Origin: Nocardioides sp. Root240
GTDB taxonomy: Bacteria > Actinomycetota > Actinomycetes > Propionibacteriales > Nocardioidaceae
Reading direction: 5' to 3'
Assembly (NCBI RefSeq): GCF_001428825.1
Contig: NZ_LMIT01000011.1
Coordinates: 34,093 to 77,972 of the forward strand
Length of the DNA: 43,880 nt
The notes beneath the pieces are model-generated. The model worked only from the letters and a program-made list of their open reading frames with translations, was not told the origin of the DNA and did not search any database. The translations under genes were made by a program, and so were the position numbers. The stretch's first letter is position 1; the number at the start of each line of letters is the position of its first letter. This document shows, in pieces, positions 30,798-43,639 of the stretch.

Positions 30798-31570
30798 GAC
30801 TGCTCCAGGGGTGCTTCAGGGTTCACGTCGACAGGACTGATGTGCACGCCGCGCGGCGCGCTGACCACGGTCACGATCGCGTCCGCGATGGCGGTGGCCT
30901 TGAGGAAGTGGGAGTGCCGGGCGTGGCCCCACTTGATCCACTCGGTCAGGACCTTGGCGCCCGCGTCGGCGTCCCAGTCCGAGCCCATCTCGGACCAGGT
31001 CGGACCGGGACGTACGACCGACGCGCGGACGCCCGTGCCCTCGAGCTCCATCTGCAGCGCCTCGACCAGCCCCTCGAGGCCGGACTTCGTGGCGCTGTAG
31101 CCGCGCATGAACGGGCGGGCGCGCAGGGCGGTGTCGGAGGAGACGAACACGAGGTCGCCGCGCTGCCGCTCGACCATCCCCGCGCCGAAGGCGCGCACGA
31201 GGCGATGGGCGCCGAGCACGTTGACGTCGAACTCGGCGGCCAGCTGCTCGGTCGTGGCGTCGAGCAGGCCGCCCGGTGCGAGCAGGCCGGCGTTGCAGAC
31301 CACGACCTCGGCCTCGCCGAGACCGGCGCTCACCGCGGCGGCGAACTTGTCGACCGACTCGGTCGACGCGACGTCGAGGGCGTGCACGAAGGCCTCGCCG
31401 CCGGCCTCGCGGATCTCCGCGGCCAGCTCGTCGAGCTTGTCGACCCGGCGGGCGCCGAGCGCGACCGGGAACCCCGCGGCCGCGAGCGCACGGGCCGTCT
31501 CGGCGCCGATCCCGGAGGACGCGCCCGCGACGACGGCGGGACGACGGTCGGGGTGGACGGGCTTCGGCAT
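30794..31570 (-). CDS. Short-chain dehydrogenase/reductase between the two P450 genes
   Basis: A 258-residue SDR. The nucleotide motif is VAGASSGIGAETARALA (near residue 16), NAGLL follows, and the catalytic set is S (FVSSDTALR) with Y-SAT-K (RGYSATKSGLEGLVEAL). The cofactor loop ARRVDKL favours NADP. It corresponds to Rv0765c, which lies between cyp123 and cyp51 in M. tuberculosis. Its ATG at 31570 shares one base with the P450 stop and its stop overlaps cyp51. A role in oxidising or reducing the hydroxylated P450 product is inferred. Confidence 0.93.
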   Translation of the reverse strand: MPKPVHPDRRPAVVAGASSGIGAETARALAAAGFPVALGARRVDKLDELAAEIREAGGEAFVHALDVASTESVDKFAAAVSAGLGEAEVVVCNAGLLAPGGLLDATTEQLAAEFDVNVLGAHRLVRAFGAGMVERQRGDLVFVSSDTALRARPFMRGYSATKSGLEGLVEALQMELEGTGVRASVVRPGPTWSEMGSDWDADAGAKVLTEWIKWGHARHSHFLKATAIADAIVTVVSAPRGVHISPVDVNPEAPLEQS

Positions 31571-32802
31571 CAGAGGCCCCTCCGCTCCGTGAAGGTGACC
31601 GGCAGGGACGCGAAGCCGCGCACGCTCGTGGAGTGCACCCGGACCGCACGGTCCGCGTGCACCTCGAAGTCGGCGACCCGGCGTACCAGCTCCTCGAGGA
31701 CGACGCGCGCCTCGAGCCGGGCGAGGTTGGCGCCCAGGCAGAAGTGCCGGCCGGTGCCGAAGCTGAGGATCTCGGACAGCTCGGACTTCTCGCGCGTGAT
31801 GTCGAACGTCGTCGGATCGGTGAAGACCCGGTCGTCGCGGTTGGCGCTGCCCAGCAGCACCAGCGCCTTGGAGCCGCCGGGGATGCGGACGCCGCCGACC
31901 TCGACGTCCTCGGTGACGTAGCGGGCCAGCATCTGGCTGGAGGTGTCGTGGCGCAGCGTCTCCTCGATCCACGTCGGGACCAGCGCGACGTCGTCGAGCA
32001 CCTGCGCCTTCTGCGCGGGGTTCGCCGACAGGTGGAAGAGCGCGTTGCCGAGGAGCTTGGTGGTGGTCTCGTTGCCGGCGACGACCATGAGGAACAGGAA
32101 GGCCATGATCTCGCCGTCGGTGAGCCGGTCGCCGTCCATCTCCGCGGCAACCAGCGCCGAGGTCAGGTCGTCGGTCGGGGTACGGCGGCGCTGGGCCACC
32201 ATCTCGCCGTAGTAGCCGAAGAGCGCGAAGGACGCCTCCATGCCGGCCTGCGGTACGTCGCGGACGCCGTCCTCACGGTGCACGACCAGGTCGGCGAGGC
32301 GTCGTACCTCGTCGCGGTCGGCCACCGGCACGCCCATCATCTCGGAGATGACGTCCATCGGGAGCTTGCCGGCGAAGTCGTCGATCCAGTCGGCCTCGCC
32401 GCGCTCGGCGTGGGCGGCGAAGGTGCGCTCGAGGTAGCGCTCGGTCAGCGCCTGCACCTCCGGCGTCAGCTCGCGGACCCGGCGCGGCGTGAAGGCCGCG
32501 GAGACCAGCTTGCGGATCCGCGACTGCTCGGCGCCGTCGAGGCCGAGGAAGCTCATCACCCGGTGCGCTTCGGGGTTCCACGCGGACGCGTCGAGCGAGA
32601 CGCCCATCCGGTTGGAGAACACCGTGTCGTTGCGCAGCACGTCGAAGACGTCCTGGTGACGCGAGATCACCCAGATGTCGTCGGCGGCCGCGTGGAAGAC
32701 CGGCGCCTCGTCCCGCAGGCGCTGGTACGTCGGGTACGGGTCGTCCTGGAAGGCGTAGTCGTAGGGGTCGAAGACCAGCTCGCTGGCGGTGCTGGTGGCC
32801 AT
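31570..32802 (-). CDS. Cytochrome P450, CYP123-like
   Basis: A 410-residue soluble P450. Motifs: I-helix VVAGNETTTKLL (241-251) with the acid-alcohol pair, ExxR in WIEETLRHD (280-284), and the heme loop SFGTGRHFCLGANLARLEAR with C355. The N-terminus ELVFDPYDYAFQDDPYPTYQ is typical of mycobacterial CYP123/125-type enzymes. It is the first structural gene after the TetR gene and shares one base with it (TGATG). In M. tuberculosis the same position is held by cyp123 (Rv0766c). The assignment to CYP123 rests partly on this synteny. Substrate unknown. Confidence 0.92.
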   Translation of the reverse strand: MATSTASELVFDPYDYAFQDDPYPTYQRLRDEAPVFHAAADDIWVISRHQDVFDVLRNDTVFSNRMGVSLDASAWNPEAHRVMSFLGLDGAEQSRIRKLVSAAFTPRRVRELTPEVQALTERYLERTFAAHAERGEADWIDDFAGKLPMDVISEMMGVPVADRDEVRRLADLVVHREDGVRDVPQAGMEASFALFGYYGEMVAQRRRTPTDDLTSALVAAEMDGDRLTDGEIMAFLFLMVVAGNETTTKLLGNALFHLSANPAQKAQVLDDVALVPTWIEETLRHDTSSQMLARYVTEDVEVGGVRIPGGSKALVLLGSANRDDRVFTDPTTFDITREKSELSEILSFGTGRHFCLGANLARLEARVVLEELVRRVADFEVHADRAVRVHSTSVRGFASLPVTFTERRGL

Positions 32803-33377
32803 CAGTTGCCTCGCAGGATGACGTCGGCGGCGGAGACGAGGCGCTCGGCGATCTCGTCGTAGGTCATCAGCCCCATCCCGGCCTGGAGCAGCGCGCCGGA
32901 GAAGGTCAGCACCAGCACCTCCAGCACGGCGGGGTCCGCCTTGTCGCCCAGGGCGGCCTCGAACCGGGCGAGGAACTCGGCGCCGATCCGCAGCCGCAGC
33001 CGGGCCACGTCGGGGTCGGTGCCCAGCAGCGCGGGCGTCACGGCGGCGGCCAGCTCGGGCTCCTCGACGATGCGGGCGGTCAGCGCGCGCATCGTGGCCT
33101 GCAGCCGCTCGAGCGCCGTCGTACCGGAGGCGCGGGCCGGGCCGCCCGCGGTGAGGTGGCGCCAGAACAGCTCGGCGAAGAGGTGGTTCTTCGAGGCGAG
33201 GTAGGTGTACGCCGTCGCCGGCGAGACCCCCGCGCGCTGGGCCACGGTGCGCACGGTCAGCGCCTCGTGGCCGACGGCCCGAAGCTCCTCGAGCCCGGCG
33301 ACGAGCAGCTTCTCCACGGTCTCGGCCTGCCGGGGGTTGAGACCCTGGCGCGGCGCTTCGAACACCTGACTGGACAT
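32802..33377 (-). CDS. TetR-family transcriptional regulator
   Basis: A 191-residue regulator with an N-terminal HTH at about residues 15-60 (TVRTVAQRAGVSPATAYTYL ASKNHLFAELFWRHL) and a helical ligand domain behind it. It is the first gene of the P450 operon, corresponding to Rv0767c. Its promoter looks leaderless: TTGCGT, 17 bp, TATGTT, then six bases to the ATG at 33377. It faces the LLM gene across 69 bases that contain a palindrome. It probably controls itself and the divergent gene, but the palindrome fits the KstR consensus, so another regulator may bind there. Confidence 0.93.
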   Translation of the reverse strand: MSSQVFEAPRQGLNPRQAETVEKLLVAGLEELRAVGHEALTVRTVAQRAGVSPATAYTYLASKNHLFAELFWRHLTAGGPARASGTTALERLQATMRALTARIVEEPELAAAVTPALLGTDPDVARLRLRIGAEFLARFEAALGDKADPAVLEVLVLTFSGALLQAGMGLMTYDEIAERLVSAADVILRGN

Positions 33378-33383
33378 GTGTCC

Positions 33384-33412
33384 AACATAGGAGACGTTCC
33401 CGGATGACGCAA
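33384..33412 (-). promoter_or_regulatory. Putative promoter of the TetR/P450 operon
   Basis: On the minus strand TTGCGT (33407-33412) and TATGTT (33384-33389) are 17 bp apart. TATGTT ends six bases before the ATG, so the mRNA would be leaderless. The KstR-like box lies nine bases upstream of the -35. Confidence 0.55.
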
Positions 33413-33439
33413 GACATTTCCTAGAACTCGTTCTAGTTT
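33411..33439 (+). promoter_or_regulatory. Promoter of the LLM gene with KstR-like palindrome
   Basis: CTAGAAC-TC-GTTCTAG (33421-33436) is a perfect palindrome that fits the known KstR consensus TNNAACNNGTTNNA and its common form TAGAACNNGTTCTA. It fills the space between a possible -35 AAGACA (33411-33416) and the -10 TAGTTT (33434-33439), which is seven bases before the ATG at 33447. Binding here would block a leaderless promoter. Confidence 0.75.
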
Positions 33440-33446
33440 GGACGGC

Positions 33447-34295
33447 ATGCGCAACGGGATCGTCCTCTTCACCTCCGACCGCGGCATCACGCCGGCCCGC
33501 CTCGCCGTGGCGGCCGAGGAACGCGGCTTCGACACCATCTACGTGCCCGAGCACACCCACATCCCGGTGCGCCGCGACGCGCTGCACCCCACGGGTGGTG
33601 AGGAGCTGCCGGACGACCGCTACCTGCGCACCCTCGACCCGTGGGTCTCGCTCGCCACCTGCGCCGCCGTCACGACGAGGATCGGGCTGTCCACAGCCGT
33701 GTGCCTCCCCGTCGAGTCCGACCCGATCACGCTGGCCAAGACCCTGGCCACGCTCGACCACCTGTCCGGTGGCCGCGTGACGATCGGCGCCGGCTTCGGC
33801 TGGAACACCGACGAGCTCACCGACCACCACGTGCCGGCGGCGAAGCGTCGTACCGTCCTCAGGGAGTACCTCGAGGCGATGCGCGCGCTGTGGACCCAGG
33901 AGGAGGCCGCGTACGACGGCGAGTTCGTCTCCTTCGGCCCGAGCTGGGCCTACCCGAAGCCCCCGCAGGGCCGGATCCCCGTCATCATCGGGGCCGGCGC
34001 CGGCCCGAAGACCTTCGACTGGATCGCCGCCAACGCCGACGGCTGGATGACCACGCCGACCACCACCGACGTGGCGGCGAACGCCGACACTCTGCGCAAG
34101 GTCTGGGCCGACGCCGGCCGCGAGGGCCAACCCGACGTGCGGATCCTCGTCGCCAAGCGACCCACCGAGGAGGACTTCGCCGACTGGATGGGCGCGGGCG
34201 CGTCCGAGCTGATCTGGGGAGTCCCCGACTCCGACGAGAGCGCCGTGCTCACCTACCTCGACAAGATGGCGGCCCGCCTGGGGCTCTCGGCGTGA
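33447..34295 (+). CDS. LLM-class F420-dependent oxidoreductase
   Basis: A 282-residue luciferase-like TIM-barrel protein, probably an F420-dependent oxidoreductase. Family blocks are RLAVAAEERGFDTIYVPEHT, TRIGLSTAVCLPVESDPITL, KTLATLDHLSGGRVTIGAGF-GWN (the classical LSxGRxxxGxGxGW motif) and PVIIGAGAGPKTFDWIAANA. The ATG at 33447 fits a leaderless promoter; a TTG at 33438 would fall inside the -10. It diverges from TetR and overlaps the next gene by four bases (GTGA). Such proteins are frequent in actinobacterial lipid and steroid clusters. Substrate unknown. Confidence 0.92.
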   Translation: MRNGIVLFTSDRGITPARLAVAAEERGFDTIYVPEHTHIPVRRDALHPTGGEELPDDRYLRTLDPWVSLATCAAVTTRIGLSTAVCLPVESDPITLAKTLATLDHLSGGRVTIGAGFGWNTDELTDHHVPAAKRRTVLREYLEAMRALWTQEEAAYDGEFVSFGPSWAYPKPPQGRIPVIIGAGAGPKTFDWIAANADGWMTTPTTTDVAANADTLRKVWADAGREGQPDVRILVAKRPTEEDFADWMGAGASELIWGVPDSDESAVLTYLDKMAARLGLSA

Positions 34296-35548
34296 GCCGG
34301 TACGCCGCCCTCTCCCGCGAGGAGCTCGCGGCCCTGGTGCCCGAGCTGCTGCTCATGGGGCAGCTGATCGACCGCTCCGGCATGGCGTGGTGCATCGCGG
34401 CGTTCGGTCGCGAGGAGATGCTCCAGATCGCCATCGAGGAGTGGGCGGCGGCGTCGCCGATCTACACCCGCCGGATGCAGGACGCGCTGGGCTACGCACC
34501 CGACGTACCGGGGCGGGGGGACGTGGTGACGATCTTCAAGGGACTGCAGCTCGACATCGGCGCTCCCCCGCAGTTCATGGACTTCCGCTACACCGTGCAC
34601 GACCCGTGCCACGGCGAGTTCCGGCTCGACCACTGCGGTGCGCTGATGGACGTGGAGCCGATGGGCGAGGAGTACGTCCGCGGGATGTGCCACGACATCG
34701 AGGACCCGACCTTCGACGCCACGGCGATCGCGACCAACCCGCACGCCCAGGTCCGCCCGATCCACCGGCCGCCACGCACGCCTGCTGACCGCCACCCGCA
34801 CTGCGCGTGGACCGTGGTCATCGACGAGTCGTACCCGGAGCCGACGCCGGTGCCGGCGCTCGAGGTCAACGAGCGCTCCCGCGCGGCATCCCTGCCCCTG
34901 CCGCCGATCGACGCCTCCGACGAGGGCGTGGCCGACTACGCCGGGCCGCTGCTGTCGGACGTCGACTTCGCCGCCTTCTCCCACTCCGCCCTGGTCCGCA
35001 TCGCCGACGAGGTCTGCCTCCAGATGCACCTGCTGGACCGGGCCTTCGCCCTCGCCGTCGCCGAGCGGACCGAGACCGACGGGGAGCTGGAGCGGCTGCG
35101 CCGCAAGCAGCTCGTCGGCGTCGCCGGCATCGGCGCCGACCGCCTCGGCCGCTGCCTCGGCCTGGACCGGTGGGACGACCCGGTCGCCGCCGCGCTCGCC
35201 CTCCTGGCCGCGCACCCGCTGCTCAACCCGGCGGCCTACGTCGCCGCCGACCTCGGCGGCGCCGAGCTGGTCGTCCGCCCCGGACCGGCCGACGAGGACC
35301 AGGCCTGGATCTCGCTCTGCGGCCCCGACTGGACCGCCGCCCTCCAGGCGATCGTCCGCACCATCGACCCGCACCTCGACGTGGTCGTGTCCCCCCTGGC
35401 GGGTCCGGAGGGCGAGGGATGGCGGGCCGTCGTCGTCCGCACGGACGTCGCGGCTCCCGAGGCCGACGAGGTCGCGGTGACCCGGTTCAGCACCGGCGCG
35501 ACCTTCGCCTTCCAGCCCCGGACGTCACTGCCGATCACGCCCGTCTGA
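34292..35548 (+). CDS. Unrecognised protein translationally coupled to the LLM gene
   Basis: A 418-residue protein starting with GTG at 34292, overlapping the LLM stop. The N-terminal 160 residues contain Cys and His clusters: TVHDPCHGEFRLDHCGALMD, YVRGMCHDIEDPTFDATAIA and PHAQVRPIHRPPRTPADRHP. These look like a metal or catalytic site, distantly like the L-2-amino-thiazoline-4-carboxylate hydrolase pattern, but I would not assign it. Residues about 200-290 form a helical, acyl-CoA-dehydrogenase-like stretch by composition only, and the C-terminal 120 residues are beta-rich. No membrane segment. It is probably an enzyme of the KstR-like-box operon. Confidence 0.75.
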   Translation: MSRYAALSREELAALVPELLLMGQLIDRSGMAWCIAAFGREEMLQIAIEEWAAASPIYTRRMQDALGYAPDVPGRGDVVTIFKGLQLDIGAPPQFMDFRYTVHDPCHGEFRLDHCGALMDVEPMGEEYVRGMCHDIEDPTFDATAIATNPHAQVRPIHRPPRTPADRHPHCAWTVVIDESYPEPTPVPALEVNERSRAASLPLPPIDASDEGVADYAGPLLSDVDFAAFSHSALVRIADEVCLQMHLLDRAFALAVAERTETDGELERLRRKQLVGVAGIGADRLGRCLGLDRWDDPVAAALALLAAHPLLNPAAYVAADLGGAELVVRPGPADEDQAWISLCGPDWTAALQAIVRTIDPHLDVVVSPLAGPEGEGWRAVVVRTDVAAPEADEVAVTRFSTGATFAFQPRTSLPITPV

Positions 35549-35581
35549 GCGCCGCCGCGCGCGACCGTCCCGGCGGGAGGG

Positions 35582-41059
<5,478 letters not shown>

Positions 41060-41148
41060 GTTCTCGACGATGCCAGCCGGCGGCGGTCCGCCGACACAAC
41101 AGATCCCACAGGACTACGGGCCATTCGTTGTTGGCACCATCCAGAGGC

Positions 41149-41292
41149 CGCCACGAAGTGGCCCCCGCGGCACCACGAACTCGGGAAGATGGCACCACGA
41201 AGTCGGCACGATGGCACCTCGAGGTGGGCCAGACGGTCGGCCGTACGACCATCAGTCCCGCTTCGTGGTGCCATCACCCACACTTCGTGAGG
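41149..41292. repeat. Array of six 22-bp repeats in two opposed blocks
   Basis: Four direct 22-bp units occupy 41149-41170, 41171-41192, 41193-41214 and 41215-41236. Two more on the opposite strand occupy 41249-41270 and 41271-41292. Each unit starts near C(A/G)CCACGAAGT and ends in GG, most with GATGG. Twelve bases separate the two blocks. The array fills the gap between the carboxylase start (41059) and the SnoaL-like stop (41295). The units are contiguous, so they are not CRISPR repeats. Confidence 0.85.
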
Positions 41293-41294
41293 GC

Positions 41295-41750
41295 TCAGAT
41301 CTCACCCGTGGCGTCGTACACCCAGGAGATGTCGGCGGACTGGAGCTGCTCCATCCAGTCCGGCGGCGCGCTGTTCGCGACCGCACCGAAGTCCCAGTAG
41401 TCCTTCCAGAGGCAGACCCGCCCGTCGCGCACCCGGTGCACGGTGGCGAAGGGCAGCTCGACGACCTCGCCGGAGGCGAAGGTCCAGGTCTCGGAGTGCT
41501 CGTACATCACCACGTCGCCGTCGGCGACGAGCAGTCCGTCGTGGTTCTCGTACGCCGCCAGGTCGCGCAGTCCGACCTGGAGCCGCTTGACGATGTCGAC
41601 GGGCCCGCGGGCGGCGAGCGTGGGGCCGACCGGCATGTCGACGTAGATGCAGTCGTCGGTGACCCAGTCGGCGAGTCCGTCCCAGTCACGGGCCGACAGG
41701 GTGCGCCAGAGGCCGAGCACCGCCTCGGCGGGGGTGCGGGTGCTGTTCAT
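41295..41750 (-). CDS. SnoaL/limonene-epoxide-hydrolase-like NTF2-fold protein
   Basis: A 151-residue protein of the NTF2 fold. The pattern VLGLWRTLSARDWDGLADWV, TDDCIYVDMPVGPTLAARGP and the strand block DVVMYEHSETWTFASGEVVE with HRVRDGRVCLWKDYWDF fits SnoaL-like/limonene-1,2-epoxide-hydrolase proteins. It may be an isomerase or epoxide hydrolase. The ATG at 41750 has a leaderless promoter (TAGTGT six bases upstream) overlapped by a KstR-like box almost identical to the one at 33421. This links it to the LLM gene and, by inference, to the P450 cluster. It diverges from the sigma/anti-sigma gene. Confidence 0.87.
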   Translation of the reverse strand: MNSTRTPAEAVLGLWRTLSARDWDGLADWVTDDCIYVDMPVGPTLAARGPVDIVKRLQVGLRDLAAYENHDGLLVADGDVVMYEHSETWTFASGEVVELPFATVHRVRDGRVCLWKDYWDFGAVANSAPPDWMEQLQSADISWVYDATGEI

Positions 41751-41759
41751 GGCCGAACA

Positions 41760-41775
41760 CTAGAACCTGTTCCAT
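41760..41775 (-). promoter_or_regulatory. KstR-like box at the SnoaL-like promoter
   Basis: CTAGAAC-CT-GTTCCAT matches TNNAACNNGTTNNA. On the minus strand GGTTCTAGTGT provides the -10 TAGTGT, six bases before the ATG. The placement equals that of the box at 33421-33436, whose edge lies ten bases before the LLM start (nine here). Confidence 0.72.
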
Positions 41776-41850
41776 TTCTGGGGAAGGGGCAGAAAAGTGA
41801 AAGGTCCGAAGTGCTGTGCGCTCGTACCCCTGTGTCCCTACGATCTCGCC

Positions 41851-43539
41851 ATGACCGCCTCGGACGCGTTGCCCGACGACGCGTCCCTGGTTGCGGGCGT
41901 GCTCGCCGGCGACCGGCAGGCGTTCGCGGGGGTCTACGAGAAGTACGCCGACCGCCTGCACGACTTCGCCTTCTCGATGCTCCGCAACCCGGTCGAGGCG
42001 CAGGACTGCGTCGCGGACGCGTTCGTGCTGATGGCCGAGAAGGTCGGTCAGCTGCGCGATCCCTCCCGGCTCCGGCCGTGGCTGTACTCCGTCGTCCGCA
42101 ACGAGTGCCTGCGCACGCTGCGCGGCCGGGGTCGCGAGGCCCACGACGACGAATGGCTGGAAGCCATGCCTGACCAGGGACGAGGACCGGAGGACCAGGT
42201 CGCCGACGAGGCGGTCGAGGACGAGCTGCGCGAGCTGGTCTGGGCGGCTGTCGAGGGCCTGAACGACCGCGACCGCGCGCTCATCGACCTGCACCTGCGC
42301 CAGGGTCTCGAGGGCGCCGAGCTCGCCGCCGCCATGGACGTGACGCCCTCGAACGCGTACGTGATGCTCTCCCGCGCCCGGGACCAGGTCGAGCGCTCCC
42401 TCGGCGCGCTGCTGATCGCCCGCCGCGGCAGCTCCGAGTGCGACGAGCTCGCCGTGGTCCTCAAGGACTGGGACGGCACCTTCTCCCCGCTGATCCGCAA
42501 GCGGGTGGCCCGCCACGTCGACGGGTGCGCGACCTGCGAGACCCGCCGCAAGCTGATGCTCAGCCCGCTGGCCCTGCTCGGCGCGGTCCCCGCCTTCGCC
42601 GCACCCGCCGCGCTGCGGGACCGGGTGCTCGAGGACGAGCGGCTGGTCGCCTACTACGTCGACGCGCCCGTCGTACCGGCTGCGCCTGGCCCGGCCGGTC
42701 CCGGCGGTGGCTCGTCGGACCGGCGGCGGGCGCTGATCGCCTCGGCGGCGGTGCTGCTGCTCCTGATGGGTGTCGGGCTGGTCGCACTGCTGTGGCCGGA
42801 GGGCGACGACGACGCGATCGCTGTCGACGCGCCCACCTCGGAGTCGTCGGCGTCCTCGTCCGCTCCCGTGCCGGACGTGCCCGCCGTCACGGCGCCCTCG
42901 TCCGTGGCCCCACCGACCTCCGCACCGGCGTCCCCCACGACCGCGCCCACCACGGACGCCGCCCTCGCCACCCCCGGCGACCTGGAGCTCTCGACCCGGA
43001 CCCTCCGGCTCGGCACGCGGGCCACCTCCGGCACCGTCCGCCTCACCAACGTCGGCGGCACCGCTGTCGACGTCACCGCCTCCGCGCGCTCGGGCTGGCT
43101 CTCGGCGTCCGTCGGGAGCGGAACGCTCGCCCCCGGTGCCGCGTCCACGCTGCGGATCTCCGCCGACCGCTCCGGCCTCGCCGAGGGCGCGCACCGCGGC
43201 CAGGTGGCCGTGCGCTGGGCCGGCGGCACCGAGCTGGTGACCGTCGAGCTCACCGTCGCGCGGCCGCCCGTCGTCGGTCCGCTGTCGGCCGGTGCCACCA
43301 GCTGCTCCGTGCCCGTGTCCGCGGTCGTCACCGACGGGTCCGGCGTGCGGTCCGTACGGGCGACCTGGTCCGGCGCGGTGTCCGGTCAGGCCTCCGCGTC
43401 CCCGTCCGGCGGTCGGTGGCGGGTGACCATCCCCGTGACCGTCGGGGGCCAGGTCAAGGTCACCTTCACGGCGACCGACCGGACCGGCCTGACGGCGAGC
43501 CGGAGCAGGACGTTCACGTTCGATCCCTGCCCGGGATAG
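41851..43539 (+). CDS. ECF sigma factor fused to a ZAS anti-sigma domain, membrane helix and extracellular domain
   Basis: A 562-residue fusion. Region 2 of an ECF sigma factor covers about 20-90 (YEKYADRLHDFAFSMLRNPV, DCVADAFVLMAEKVGQL) and region 4 about 125-180 (LNDRDRALIDLHLRQGLEGA, VTPSNAYVMLSRARDQVERS). A zinc anti-sigma (ZAS) motif follows: C197, then H222-x3-C226-x2-C229. One membrane helix lies at 294-315 (ALIASAAVLLLLMGVGLVAL). The outer part has a Ser/Pro/Thr linker (about 325-370), then two beta-rich Ig-like segments (about 370-470 and 475-562) with a Cys pair. The ATG at 41851 is used; an upstream GTG at 41797 is possible. It would tether a sigma factor to the membrane in cis. 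Confidence 0.9.
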   Translation: MTASDALPDDASLVAGVLAGDRQAFAGVYEKYADRLHDFAFSMLRNPVEAQDCVADAFVLMAEKVGQLRDPSRLRPWLYSVVRNECLRTLRGRGREAHDDEWLEAMPDQGRGPEDQVADEAVEDELRELVWAAVEGLNDRDRALIDLHLRQGLEGAELAAAMDVTPSNAYVMLSRARDQVERSLGALLIARRGSSECDELAVVLKDWDGTFSPLIRKRVARHVDGCATCETRRKLMLSPLALLGAVPAFAAPAALRDRVLEDERLVAYYVDAPVVPAAPGPAGPGGGSSDRRRALIASAAVLLLLMGVGLVALLWPEGDDDAIAVDAPTSESSASSSAPVPDVPAVTAPSSVAPPTSAPASPTTAPTTDAALATPGDLELSTRTLRLGTRATSGTVRLTNVGGTAVDVTASARSGWLSASVGSGTLAPGAASTLRISADRSGLAEGAHRGQVAVRWAGGTELVTVELTVARPPVVGPLSAGATSCSVPVSAVVTDGSGVRSVRATWSGAVSGQASASPSGGRWRVTIPVTVGGQVKVTFTATDRTGLTASRSRTFTFDPCPG

Positions 43540-43555
43540 ACCGCCCGGCTCCCCC

Positions 43556-43639
43556 GGTGGTCGAGGTACGAGGAGCGCCAGCGACGAGCCGTCGCCGGTG
43601 GTTGAGGTGTGAGGAGCGCCAGCGACGAGCCTCGAAACC
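43556..43639. repeat. Two interspersed repeats in tandem
   Basis: Copies at 43556-43590 and 43597-43639 share GGTGGT(C/T)GAGGT and GAGGAGCGCCAGCGACGAGCC; the second ends in TCGAAACC. They match the unit at 29400-29436. They follow the fusion-protein stop and may fold into stem-loops. Confidence 0.7.

Noticed and set aside
41149..41292. CRISPR array
   Set aside because: The 22-bp units touch each other with no spacers, change orientation halfway, and no cas gene is near.
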